Assembly (NCBI GenBank): GCA_027382625.1 | Contig: JAJKFJ010007177.1 | Coordinates: 1-16,756 of the forward strand | DNA: 16,756 bases | Direction: 5' to 3' | Source of the DNA: Tetmemena sp. SeJ-2015 | Lineage: Eukaryota; Ciliophora; Spirotrichea; Sporadotrichida; Oxytrichidae | Shown here: positions 9,485 through 16,612 of the stretch, in pieces | How positions within the stretch are numbered: position 1 is the stretch's first letter | Layout of the letters: every line of letters starts with the position of its first letter | Translations under genes and position numbers: made by a program | Notes under the pieces: generated by a model | Told to the model about the DNA's origin: nothing | What the model saw: the letters and a program-made list of their open reading frames with translations, nothing else | Database searches by the model: none

Positions 9485-9754
9485 ATGACAAGAATTGATT
9501 TAGTGAAATAAATCACTACAAATGCTGAGTCTCATTAGTGGTCTGTGGTTGTGCGGAGACTTGCTATCCTCTACGCATTTCTAACAAAAGTAGGGTTCCT
9601 CTGGAACGCAATTGCTCTCACAGTAGTAAGTATTTACCATTTAATGAGTCTTGCAATCAAAGCTCCAAAAACTTATAAGAGAGCTAAAAATATAATAAAT
9701 TTATATCTTACTAATAGAAACCAAGTTTTAGATTTGTTATTTACCTTAGTATGA
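9485..9754 (+). CDS. Small hydrophobic protein (89 aa), unit 1 copy
   Basis: ATG (9485-9487) to TGA (9752-9754), 89 residues. In-frame TAA (9509) and TAG (9536) are read as Gln. In the standard code only a GTG-started 69-residue piece would be seen. The start MTRIDLVKQITTNAESHQW is polar. Residues ~29-58 (LAILYAFLTKVGFLWNAIAL onward) are hydrophobic and could form one or two membrane helices. A basic KAPKTYKRAKN stretch follows. The second copy at 15605 matches from the ATG onward, with closest similarity at SVVVRRLAILYAFLTKV and MSLAIK. Conservation of amino acids between copies whose DNA has diverged suggests this was a real protein. No known family recognised. Confidence 0.55.
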
Positions 9755-10240
9755 ATTTAGAAGAAATTAAAGGAAGGTGATTTATTTTTCATCAATTCAA
9801 GTATGTTTTGTTTTTTTTTTTAATTTAAAAAACATTCAATTAAATTCATAGACTCAATTAAAAGAAAAGATAATATCAAGTACGATTTAGAAAGAGAAAT
9901 TAAGTATCATTGTGTAGCCTTCATTAATTTTATATTGAATTAAAGCATTTGTTGAACAATATTATTTATTATATCTTATAATGAAATTGTAAAATCGATC
10001 TCAAGTTTTTTATTATGAGAGGATTTTATTAAATTTACTCTTCGCGAATCACAGAAATTGTCAGAGTTAGAACTTTTCTCATGATTCTAAATTAAATAAA
10101 ACCTGATGCCATATAAAATAATTTAAAATAAGAAATTAGATCCTCATCTATAACTTAGAAGTATGAAAATGAACAGAATTGAATCATATCTATCTTCGTA
10201 AAATTTAAACCTTCGATTGAATAAGATTTTGTAGCAGCAG
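9755..10240. other. AT-rich stretch, no gene seen
   Basis: Mostly A/T runs. The minus-strand frame of the gene at 10494-10838 stays readable down to roughly 10150 but gradually loses protein character. Nothing else stands out. Confidence 0.35.
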
Positions 10241-10475
10241 GAATATTTTTTGAGAACTGACTAGCATTTAAGAATTATTAGAATTCAACGCAATTTATAT
10301 TATTAGCTCACACCTCAGCATTCCAAACAGACATAGAAGCCCAAGGATTTTCGTAACGTCACAGTTGAATCTTTTTGCGTCATAATATTTAGCAGTAAAT
10401 ACTCTCGATGGTGTTCAGCCGGTCAAGCAAGGTCCTGGACTTTGCTTTACAAAACACCTCGATAGTGTGTGAAAC

Positions 10476-10509
10476 CTGTGGAAAGAAAAAATCTCATCGC
10501 CCCTCTTAC
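10476..10509 (-). other. Candidate 34-nt intron
   Basis: On the minus strand the sequence begins GTAAGAGGGG, has a pyrimidine run (TTTTTTCTTTCC) and ends ACAG: a compact GT-AG intron with consensus ends. It contains the in-frame TGA at 10494-10496, so splicing would remove that stop. Splicing changes frame (34 is not a multiple of 3), and the new downstream frame ends in a hydrophobic segment (KILGLLCLFGML). Introns this short are normal in several ciliate groups. Confidence 0.38.
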
Positions 10510-10838
10510 TCTGTAGTCTGTAACATCGCGCAGTTGATGTCTATAGTTGTTTGTGAGTTGCACCCGAATGTTTTGCCTTCCTCGTGAAAAGGAGTATTCA
10601 AATTATTAAGCTCATATCTTCCTTGGCTATTTAAACCACCAATCTTAAGCTTCATGAGAGGTGTGTTGCGATTATAATACTCGCAAACCATGGATTTCAA
10701 TCCGGGTGGAGAGACACTGCAATCCCACCTCCAATTATGAATTAACACAGATTACTAAACTATATCACGTCCAAGAGGTACACAACGCAACCGAGGCAGG
10801 AGTAATGGCCTGCTAATCTCCCTATCCCATCTTACAGG
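10494..10838 (-). CDS. Unassigned gene in a GC-richer island
   Basis: This 115-codon frame lies between TGA 10839-10841 and TGA 10494-10496 in the least AT-rich part of the window. Its 80-residue core is open even in the standard code. It contains NWRWDCSVSPPGLKSMVCEY, then LNSQGRYELNNLNTPFHEEG and GCNSQTTIDINCAMLQTTE. The spaced cysteines and polar residues fit a secreted or extracellular domain, but I do not recognise it. The start is uncertain: no ATG lies at the 5' edge of the frame, and an alternative frame begins with ATG near 10826. Downstream, either the frame continues past TGA 10494 (IEVFCKAKSRTLLDRLNTIE) with more TGAs, or the 34-nt intron is removed and the protein ends in a hydrophobic tail. 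Confidence 0.45.
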
Positions 10839-10841
10839 TCA

Positions 10842-11572
10842 TACATTTTAACTTAAAAATTTTAAAAATTAAAGAGGTTTTAAATTGCATATCTGCTCAT
10901 TTATTTATATTTTAAAGAAAATCTTAAAATAATTTCTATTGATAAAAGTATTTAGAATTTTTTCGTTATGGTAAAAATCTACTGAAAGAAATTTACTTTT
11001 CCTTATCTCATAAGTTTTTAAAGAGTTTTGAAAGGTCGAGTTTTTCCAGATCCATTTAGAAAAGACATGTAGATTCAAACTGGAGCATCTAATTCGATAA
11101 GTTCCTTTTACTCATTGTAAATTAATATTGGACAAATTTATTTTAAAGCTTAGAATTTTCATTATTTTAATTAAGTAAGAACATTAAACGTTTATAAAAA
11201 CTTTTTTCTTAATATTTATTTCTCTCAAATCAAATTTTATCTAAATATAAAAGTTTAATAGTTATTTTTTTTAAAAAAAAAAGATAATTCTTTAGTTTAA
11301 TACTAAATCTAAAATAATGATTAAAACAGTAGTTTGTGCCTTTTATAACTTTGTATATTGATCAATAATTTACAAACATTTTATTTATAGACAGTGTAAA
11401 ATATAATTAAAATAAATCTAAAAAATATTTTGATTTTATTAAATAAAAAAAAAATAAAGAATATTCCATTTAAATTCTACTTTAAAATAAAAATGATTAT
11501 TTGAGAAACAAAATAAATTCTAATTTTCGCTCTTACTTTATATTTAAGTAATGTCCCTTTTGTAAAAATATA
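10842..11572. other. AT-rich stretch, no gene seen
   Basis: Long A/T runs (for example near 11265-11290 and 11440-11460) and no protein-like frame on either strand. It separates the GC-richer gene from the coiled-coil cluster. Confidence 0.5.
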
Positions 11573-11779
11573 TCACAAAATTATCTTGAACAAATGTTTT
11601 ATCTATCCAAAACTTAGTAAGAAGCTTTCATTCTGGTATCTATAAAAGTATTCCAAGCGAACCTATGATAAGTTTTATGTTACTATCTTACTTTTTATTT
11701 TACATTTTTGAATTTTATTTATCAAAGAGTCAGGCAGGTACCAAATAGCATGGTCAATTACATCTTTTATCTCGTCGAC

Positions 11780-12193
11780 TCACTTATGCAAGTTTTCTTT
11801 CCAGTAGTGTGCCAACTTTGTCTTCTTCAAATACTCCATTATCTTTTCTAATATCTTATTATCCGCGAATTTCATGTGTTTATCTTGCAGTTCAATAGCA
11901 TTTGAGTATTTCTTTGCTTGTTCGACTTTATATTTTTATCCCAGTAGTAGATATGTTCTTTAAAAGTTTTTCTTGCTCATCAACTAAGTAATTTTCCTTT
12001 GGAAGACGTCCCAAATCCAAATTATAGTATATTTTGTTTTTTGTAAATCTTTGTTTAATAAAATTATATTTTCTTCATTCCTCCTTTAAAAACTCCCTAA
12101 AATTTGGAACATCAAAAATATAATCCTAATATGAGATATCCAAGAATAATCCAACTTTCCCGTACCATTAACACTCGAGCCATTATTGATCAT
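11780..12193 (-). pseudogene. Coiled-coil family copy B, frameshifted
   Basis: The frame from ATG 12191-12193 to TGA 11780-11782 encodes 137 residues. Its last third belongs to the family: KVEQAKKYSNAIELQDKHMK and ILEKIMEYLKKTKLAHYWKE match EKAEQANILYQVVEMLQMHK and MEYLKEMTIDTVFEHYW in copy A. The segment that should precede it, ENYLVDEQEKLLKNIS (like KNLVDELERVQQKID), lies at about 11950-12000 in another frame, so an indel near 11940-11950 has broken the ancestral frame. After TGA 11780 the frame goes on sensibly (VDEIKDVIDHAIWYLPDSL) to TGA 11573. It lies directly downstream of copy A in the same direction, so the two look like a tandem duplication. The N-terminal part has no match elsewhere in the window. 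Confidence 0.5.
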
Positions 12194-12290
12194 CAATTCA
12201 CTTTCTTTTGCAAAAGCATATCTTACTATTGAAATTTCAAGCCATGTTTAGATTAAAACTTCAACCTGCTGTTTTATGTTGATCAATAAC

Positions 12291-13200
12291 TCATTAAAGA
12301 TTAAGAGATATCTTGATCAATTCTAATTCTTTAAAAAGTAGCTCCACTTGGTTTTGAGTCTTGATCCTACTTTCCTCCTCTTGATCAAGTTTTTTTCTTG
12401 AGAGATCTAATGATCAGTTCGTCATATTAGGCCTTAAGTGTGTGATTATCTGTTTTCTAAATCTAGCCGACTCTATCATGCTAGTAGACTCTCCAATAGT
12501 GCTCAAAGACAGTGTCAATAGTCATTTCTTTTAAGTATTCCATAACAATTTCAAAGCTCTTGTCAGCTGCCATTTCCTTGTGCATTTAAAGCATCTCAAC
12601 TACCTAGTAAAGAATGTTTGCTTGCTCAGCTTTCTCCTTTCTATCATAACAGTTGTCTATTTTCTATTGGACCCTCTCTAACTCATCAACTAAGTTCTTC
12701 TCCACAATTATATGAATCATATTCAGCTTTTAAAGGTGGTCCTCTGAAAACTAAGCTAATCTTTAAAAATCTTTAAAACAATTTAGGAAAATATTAATAA
12801 CAAAGAAAACATATACAAGTTCTTTGCGAATCATAATATTATCGAGTTTGTAACTATCATTTGCATTCAAACGCCAAGTTCATCACAAAAATTGGCACAC
12901 AGCTCTCATTAGAGCTGGAAAAATCCATTCGTATAAATAATTTTGTTATGCTGTTGGTGGCATTTTTAAGCTCCTAAAATGAGACTCTATGGATTTTTTG
13001 TAAAGCTTATAATTAAAATATCAGTGATTCAACTAGATCAAGAAGATATTTATGGCACCATAGAGCTACTTAAATTGAAAATTGCTAGGAATCTAGAGTT
13101 GAATTCATCTCTCATTTAAGACCAAATGATTAAACCGATAAGATTTAACAATAATCATTGAGCTTTTTGCCCTTCTAATCTTGGAGAGGTGTTCACTCAT
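12291..13200 (-). CDS. Coiled-coil family protein, copy A
   Basis: The firm part is ATG 12832-12834 to TGA 12385-12387 (149 residues), carrying the landmarks KNLVDELERVQQ, RKEKAEQANILY, VMEYLKEMTIDTVFEHYW and a YQHDR end. Just before this stop, an A7 run (near 12390 on the minus strand) precedes a clearly coiled-coil continuation in another frame (LDQEEESRIKTQNQVELLFK) to TGA 12291-12293, so a one-base shift is likely. Upstream, the same frame stays protein-like to an ATG at 13198-13200 (SEHLSKIRRAKSSMIIVKSY; later MPPTAQQNYLYEWIFPALMR) but contains TGAs at 13105, 13021, 12883 and 12880. Read as Trp, those TGAs give a protein of about 300 residues, close to the 14259-15200 gene. A LAQFSED segment resembles the GLVxxSE motif of that gene. 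Confidence 0.58.
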
Positions 13201-13309
13201 CTTGATGAAGGCAGATCCAACTTGGGATTAGTATTAATTTTTTCCGCAGATCGATTCATGTCTTGTCTTTTCCCACCCAATCCTAATTAAAATTCTTCTT
13301 CTCTTACAG

Positions 13310-14029
13310 TCAGATTACCCAAATCTAGACAGTATTTAAAGAAGTTTCAGCTCGCCTAAAAATCTACACAGAGTACAACGACGAGTTTATGGTAAGATTT
13401 CTAAATTTTATCATATTTTTTAGTCCATCGCAAATTAATACACTAAAACTTGTTAGAAAAGGAATAATTTTTTTTAATTTGTATTCCTTATTGAAATTTA
13501 AATTTCTAATTCTAGAAATTGTTTATCTCCATGAAGGCTCAAATTTTTCTCTTATTTCATTGGCAAACACCTCAATGCTGTTATGTGATAGGGATACCTC
13601 TTCAAACCTTTTTTAGCAGACTTTGTTTCTGACTTAAGGGAAATGATTATTTAGAGGGTCGTCCATCTCAAAGCAAAAAATGCAATTGTATAACTTGCCC
13701 ACTGCCCAATTTCGATCGGAATGATAGAAAAGTGGGAGAATTGTGAAGCGTGCATAGCTCAAATACTCCTTCATTCATCCGGGATAGTTTTGTAGTTCGA
13801 AATCCAGTACTTTGAGCTTTTGATTAAGTTTTTATCATATTTCAATTGTATTCTTATCCAGATATTTCCTAATTCAAGTTAATGCTCCTACTTCATGAAA
13901 CGGTATCCTCTCCTCTTAAAGAACATTGAAGGGTTAGAATCGCATTTATGAATCTATGCCGTTGAGAAGTAATCACGGAAAGTCCATTATTTTCTCAGTA
14001 TCTGCTTTTATATAACTTTCAATTATCAT
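13310..14029 (-). CDS. Unassigned gene with four internal TGAs
   Basis: The firm part is ATG 13772-13774 to TGA 13310-13312 (154 residues). It contains LSYARFTILPLFYHSDRNWA, FCFEMDDPLNNHF, KRFEEVSLSHNSIEVFANEI and a basic C-terminus. Upstream the same frame stays protein-like to ATG 14027-14029, through four TGAs (the last at 13775-13777), with segments such as YLDKNTIEI and QKLNQKLKVLDFELQNYPG on both sides of TGAs. No frameshift is needed over 720 bp. If TGA is Trp, the product is about 239 residues and soluble. The plus-strand frames here look like antisense readings. No family recognised. It lies 109 bp upstream of the extended copy A, same direction. Confidence 0.45.
13392..13423 (+). 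other. Alternative reading: 32-nt plus-strand intron
   Basis: On the plus strand a segment after a CTCTTACAG site reads QITQIQTVFKEVSARLKIYT and then EYNDEFM up to 13391. GTAAG follows, with a TTTTTTAG end at 13423, and the frame then resumes as SIANQYTKTCQKRNN. This is a neat phase-0 exon-intron-exon layout. It conflicts with the minus-strand gene 13310-14029, which overlaps it. One of the two is an antisense shadow, and I cannot decide from sequence alone. Confidence 0.27.
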
Positions 14030-14258
14030 TTTAAAAACATATCAAACCCAAATACTGAAAGGTCTAATTATTGCCAGTTATTTAAAGGAATTTTTATTCT
14101 ATATTTTGAATTAAATTCTCTCCTATAATTAAGTGCATATTATAAATTATAATAGAAATTATTTTCCATTTGAATTACTTTAATGCATTCCAAAATATTA
14201 TTCCATTGAAGATAAATTAAAAATAGATTAGAAATAAGGTATTGGTCAATATATTTCT

Positions 14259-15200
14259 TCACTTATATAAAATGTTCATTTTAAGTATCTGTTCTTTTAT
14301 GAGACCAATTGTGTCTACATTCTATTGGTTTTCTCTCTTTGAATTTATTGAATTCTGCTCTAAATGCATTAGCAGTAATTCATTAAGCTATCTTTGCTCA
14401 TATAATTAGTTCTAAAGGCTCTAATTTTACTAAATTAGAGTTTAAAGTTATTCTTCACGGGCTTTATTGATCAAGATATCGATTTAAGATTTAATGTCTC
14501 TCTTTTATGCCCAGAATAAGTTTTTGTCATTATTCTCTTTCTTCAGCATTCCTGGATGTCTGTAAAGTTGCTTATAATTATCATAAACTAAGTCTATATT
14601 TGCCTTTTCCAAATATTTCAGCTTTTGCAATTATATTTGAGATTCTTGAATTTACTCACAAAGACTTTTCAATTTGATTACATTGTAGTTTATATTTGCC
14701 TACTCAGCCTCTTCTTTCATTATAATTGAAAATTCAATTATAATCAGTGATATTAAATTGACTTAAATAAATAATTTGCTTAGTTACAATACCAATCAAA
14801 AATTTAACGCAAGTTTCAAATTAGTTTTTATAAAAGTAGAGTAGAGGAATATTATTATCAGACCAATTGCTTAATTATTATTAATTAATTAAGATTAAAT
14901 AAATCTCGCTTATGATATAAAAAAATATATAATTATTAATATTTAATATTTTGATAATAACGCCTATAAATTTACATAAATTAGAGATAGTTTCTCTCGC
15001 CCTCCCTTGACTACATCTTTTTAAAATATAAATTTCGATTACCTTAAATAATCTGGCTGTATTTTAGATTTGGAAAAAAGTTGTCATAATTTTTTAAATT
15101 CCATATCTAGGTTCTTATTTTCGTTTGGAAATTTAATTGCTAGTCTTTTCTTTTCATCTTCTGAATAATCTACTAAACCTTTTTTATTGAAAGAGAAAAA
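14259..15200 (-). CDS. Coiled-coil family protein, copy C (most complete)
   Basis: The 3' part, ATG 14718-14720 to TGA 14259-14261, is 153 residues with no TGA and about fourteen TAA/TAG as Gln, many in coiled-coil runs such as EEQLQTLIQQNQSLQNQLYE. It contains EEAEQANINYNVIKLK and NIDLVYDNYKQLYRH, shared with copy D at 7016. The 5' part (about 15000-15200) has KGLVDYSEDEKKRLAIKF, shared with 8346-8755. The two parts are in one frame, separated by AT-rich sequence, with TGAs at 15084-15086 and 14796-14798. TGA 15084 falls inside the aligned segment FKKL-QLFSKSKIQ, opposite Lys in copy D. The whole could be one ~310-residue gene, or two exons with an intron at about 14725-15000. No ATG marks the 5' end. 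Likely a structural coiled-coil protein. Confidence 0.6.
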
Positions 15201-15604
15201 ATAATAGTATTTTAATTGTAAGCAGAATATAAGCTATTCAAAGAAAATAAATAAGTTGTTTCAATTTAAATATAAATGGAAAGTAATGACAAAGAGCTTT
15301 TAACCAAAATTATAATGTTTAGACAAACAATTTAAAATTTATTGATATTGTCAAAGTTAAACTTTGTGTAAATGTAGAAATTTAATTGTTTATAATAAAA
15401 AAAAAAGATCCTAATTAAAAAATATGCAATCTATTTAAAATTAAAAATAATAATTTTAAAAGCCCTTCTTCAATTGCATTAATCTCCTGATTTTTAATTC
15501 TAATTAGAATTTTTCTTTATTTTATTTGAATTTAATAAATAGTTTATATCTTTTATTTATCTGTAGCTACTCTATGCTTTTGAAATGAGTTCTTCAATAT
15601 TATT
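15201..15604. other. AT-rich divergent intergenic region of unit 2
   Basis: Between the minus-strand coiled-coil gene and the plus-strand small gene. It is nearly all A/T runs and shows no protein-like frame, so it probably contains the divergent promoters. No motif is clear enough to name. Confidence 0.35.
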
Positions 15605-15800
15605 ATGGCAAATAGAGAGTTTATTGAATAGGTCAGAGCATATACTAAGTCTTGTGAGAGGTCTGTGATTGTGCGGTGACTTGCTATCCTCTACACATTT
15701 CAGGCAAAAGTATGATATCCCTGGGATGCAGTTACTTTCACAGTAATAGCTATTTGCAAATTAATGAGTTGAGCAAACAAACCTTTAATTTTAAAAGAAT
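15605..15800 (+). pseudogene. Small hydrophobic protein, unit 2 copy with three TGAs
   Basis: ATG (15605-15607) starts MANREFIEQVRAYTKSCERS and continues SVIVR-LAILYTFQAKV, which aligns with SVVVRRLAILYAFLTKV of the copy at 9485. Three TGAs (15677, 15713, 15770) fall opposite Arg, Gly and Leu of that copy. No frameshift is needed up to about 15790, after which similarity stops. If TGA is only a stop, this copy is dead. If TGA can mean Trp, it could still encode a diverged protein. Since none of the three aligns with Trp in the other copy, decay is the simpler reading. The surrounding DNA is also similar, for example the shared CTTGCTATCCTCTAC. Confidence 0.55.
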
Positions 15801-15993
15801 ATAATTAATGGAATTTTTATGGAATAAAACCTTCTCATTACATTTTTTAATTCTTATTCTTCCATATTTTTCTTTTAATAATTAGAAGCCAGTAATTTTT
15901 TTGGTCCTATTAAATTAACTATGAGACATAGCTTCTTTAATTCAATTTATTTGACCATAAAATTTTCGTATTGTAAAAAGTGTGAGAGAAAAA

Positions 15994-16249
15994 AAATTTG
16001 CGGGGGGGGCCTTTACTAGACAGTAAAATTTTCTAATGAATAAAGGTGAGAAAAAATATGTTTATAGGATAATTTTTGTTCCTAAGTCTGATTCTTCCAG
16101 TTATAGAGGTGTATTCGAACATCTAAGGCTTCAAATTTCAATCCTAATTTTGTCGGTTAGAGGTCAGCTGCACTTAAATAAAATCTAGATTTTAAGATAT
16201 TATTTCACTATTGTAAAATAAAATTAAAGTTAAATTTTTAAATACTACA
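15994..16249 (+). repeat. Left arm of the inverted repeat
   Basis: It pairs with 16361-16612. It runs from AAATTTG before an 8-G run at 16002-16009 to TTAAATTTTTAAATACTACA. The inner end is AT-rich, so its edge is approximate. Confidence 0.7.
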
Positions 16250-16360
16250 AAATTTGTTGAATTCATAACATGCTTCAGTTATAAGTCCAGAGAACTTAAG
16301 CTAAAAAATTGTAGCATTAGTCCCTTAATTATGAATTAAACTTTGGTTATATATAAGTGT

Positions 16361-16612
16361 TGCACTATTTAAAAATTTAACTTTGATTTTATTTTACAAT
16401 AGTTAAATAATATCTTAAAATATAGATTTATTTAGGTGCAGCTTACCTCTAACCGACAAAATTAGGATTGAAATTGAAGCCTTAGATGTTTGAAAACACC
16501 TCTATAACTGGAAGAATCAGACTTAGGAGCAAAATTATCCTATAAACATATTTTTTTTCTCACCTTTATTCATTATAAAATTTTACTATTGAGGAAAGGC
16601 CCCCTCAAATTT
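16361..16612 (-). repeat. Right arm of the inverted repeat
   Basis: Reverse complement of the left arm. The outer G-run is shorter here (five Cs on the plus strand at 16600-16604), and the inner end is TGCACTATTTAAAAATTTAA. Confidence 0.7.

Larger units (their letters stand above)
7016..9754. repeat. Duplicated block, unit 1
   Basis: The order is coiled-coil 3' part (minus, 7016-7495), coiled-coil 5' part (minus, 8346-8755), then a small hydrophobic gene (plus, 9485-9754). The same order and orientations occur at 14259-15800. Translated segments of all three parts match between the units, so the block was duplicated. Unit 1 is longer because of the extra 7501-8345 stretch and a longer spacer (8756-9484) that holds another possible gene. 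Confidence 0.6.
14259..15800. repeat. Duplicated block, unit 2
   Basis: It has the same three parts in the same order and orientation as 7016-9754: coiled-coil 3' part, coiled-coil 5' part (both minus), then the small hydrophobic gene (plus). It is about 1.2 kb shorter because it lacks the extra stretches of unit 1. Unit 2 keeps the coiled-coil gene in one frame, while its small gene has three in-frame TGAs. Confidence 0.6.
15994..16612. mobile_element. Foldback (long inverted repeat) element
   Basis: Two arms of about 250 bp are near-perfect reverse complements, separated by about 110 bp. The outer ends are AAATTTG next to a G-run (CGGGGGGGGCC on the left, GGCCCCCTCAAATTT on the right), and the arms share blocks such as TCCTAATTTTGTCGGTTAGAG. 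Differences are scattered single bases and small indels. No frame in the arms or spacer reads like protein, so it is a non-autonomous element (MITE or foldback type) or an inverted duplication. I see no convincing target-site duplication. The RNA would fold into a long hairpin, a possible small-RNA source. Confidence 0.7.

Noticed and set aside
13389..13616. 75-codon standard-code plus-strand frame starting MVRFLNF
   Set aside because: Its second half is the antisense reading of the minus-strand gene at 13310-14029 (KRFEEVSLSHNSIEV region), and its first half is the candidate 32-nt intron plus AT-rich sequence.
13665..14000. Plus-strand gene with Cys/Ser/Pro-rich translation opposite 13310-14029
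   Set aside because: The amino acid make-up is that of an antisense frame, and the minus strand gives the more normal protein composition.
16002..16009. Run of eight Gs as a telomeric or telomere-addition signal
   Set aside because: There is no tandem G4T4 or similar repeat. The G-run is the outer end of the inverted-repeat arm and is matched by a shorter run at the other end.
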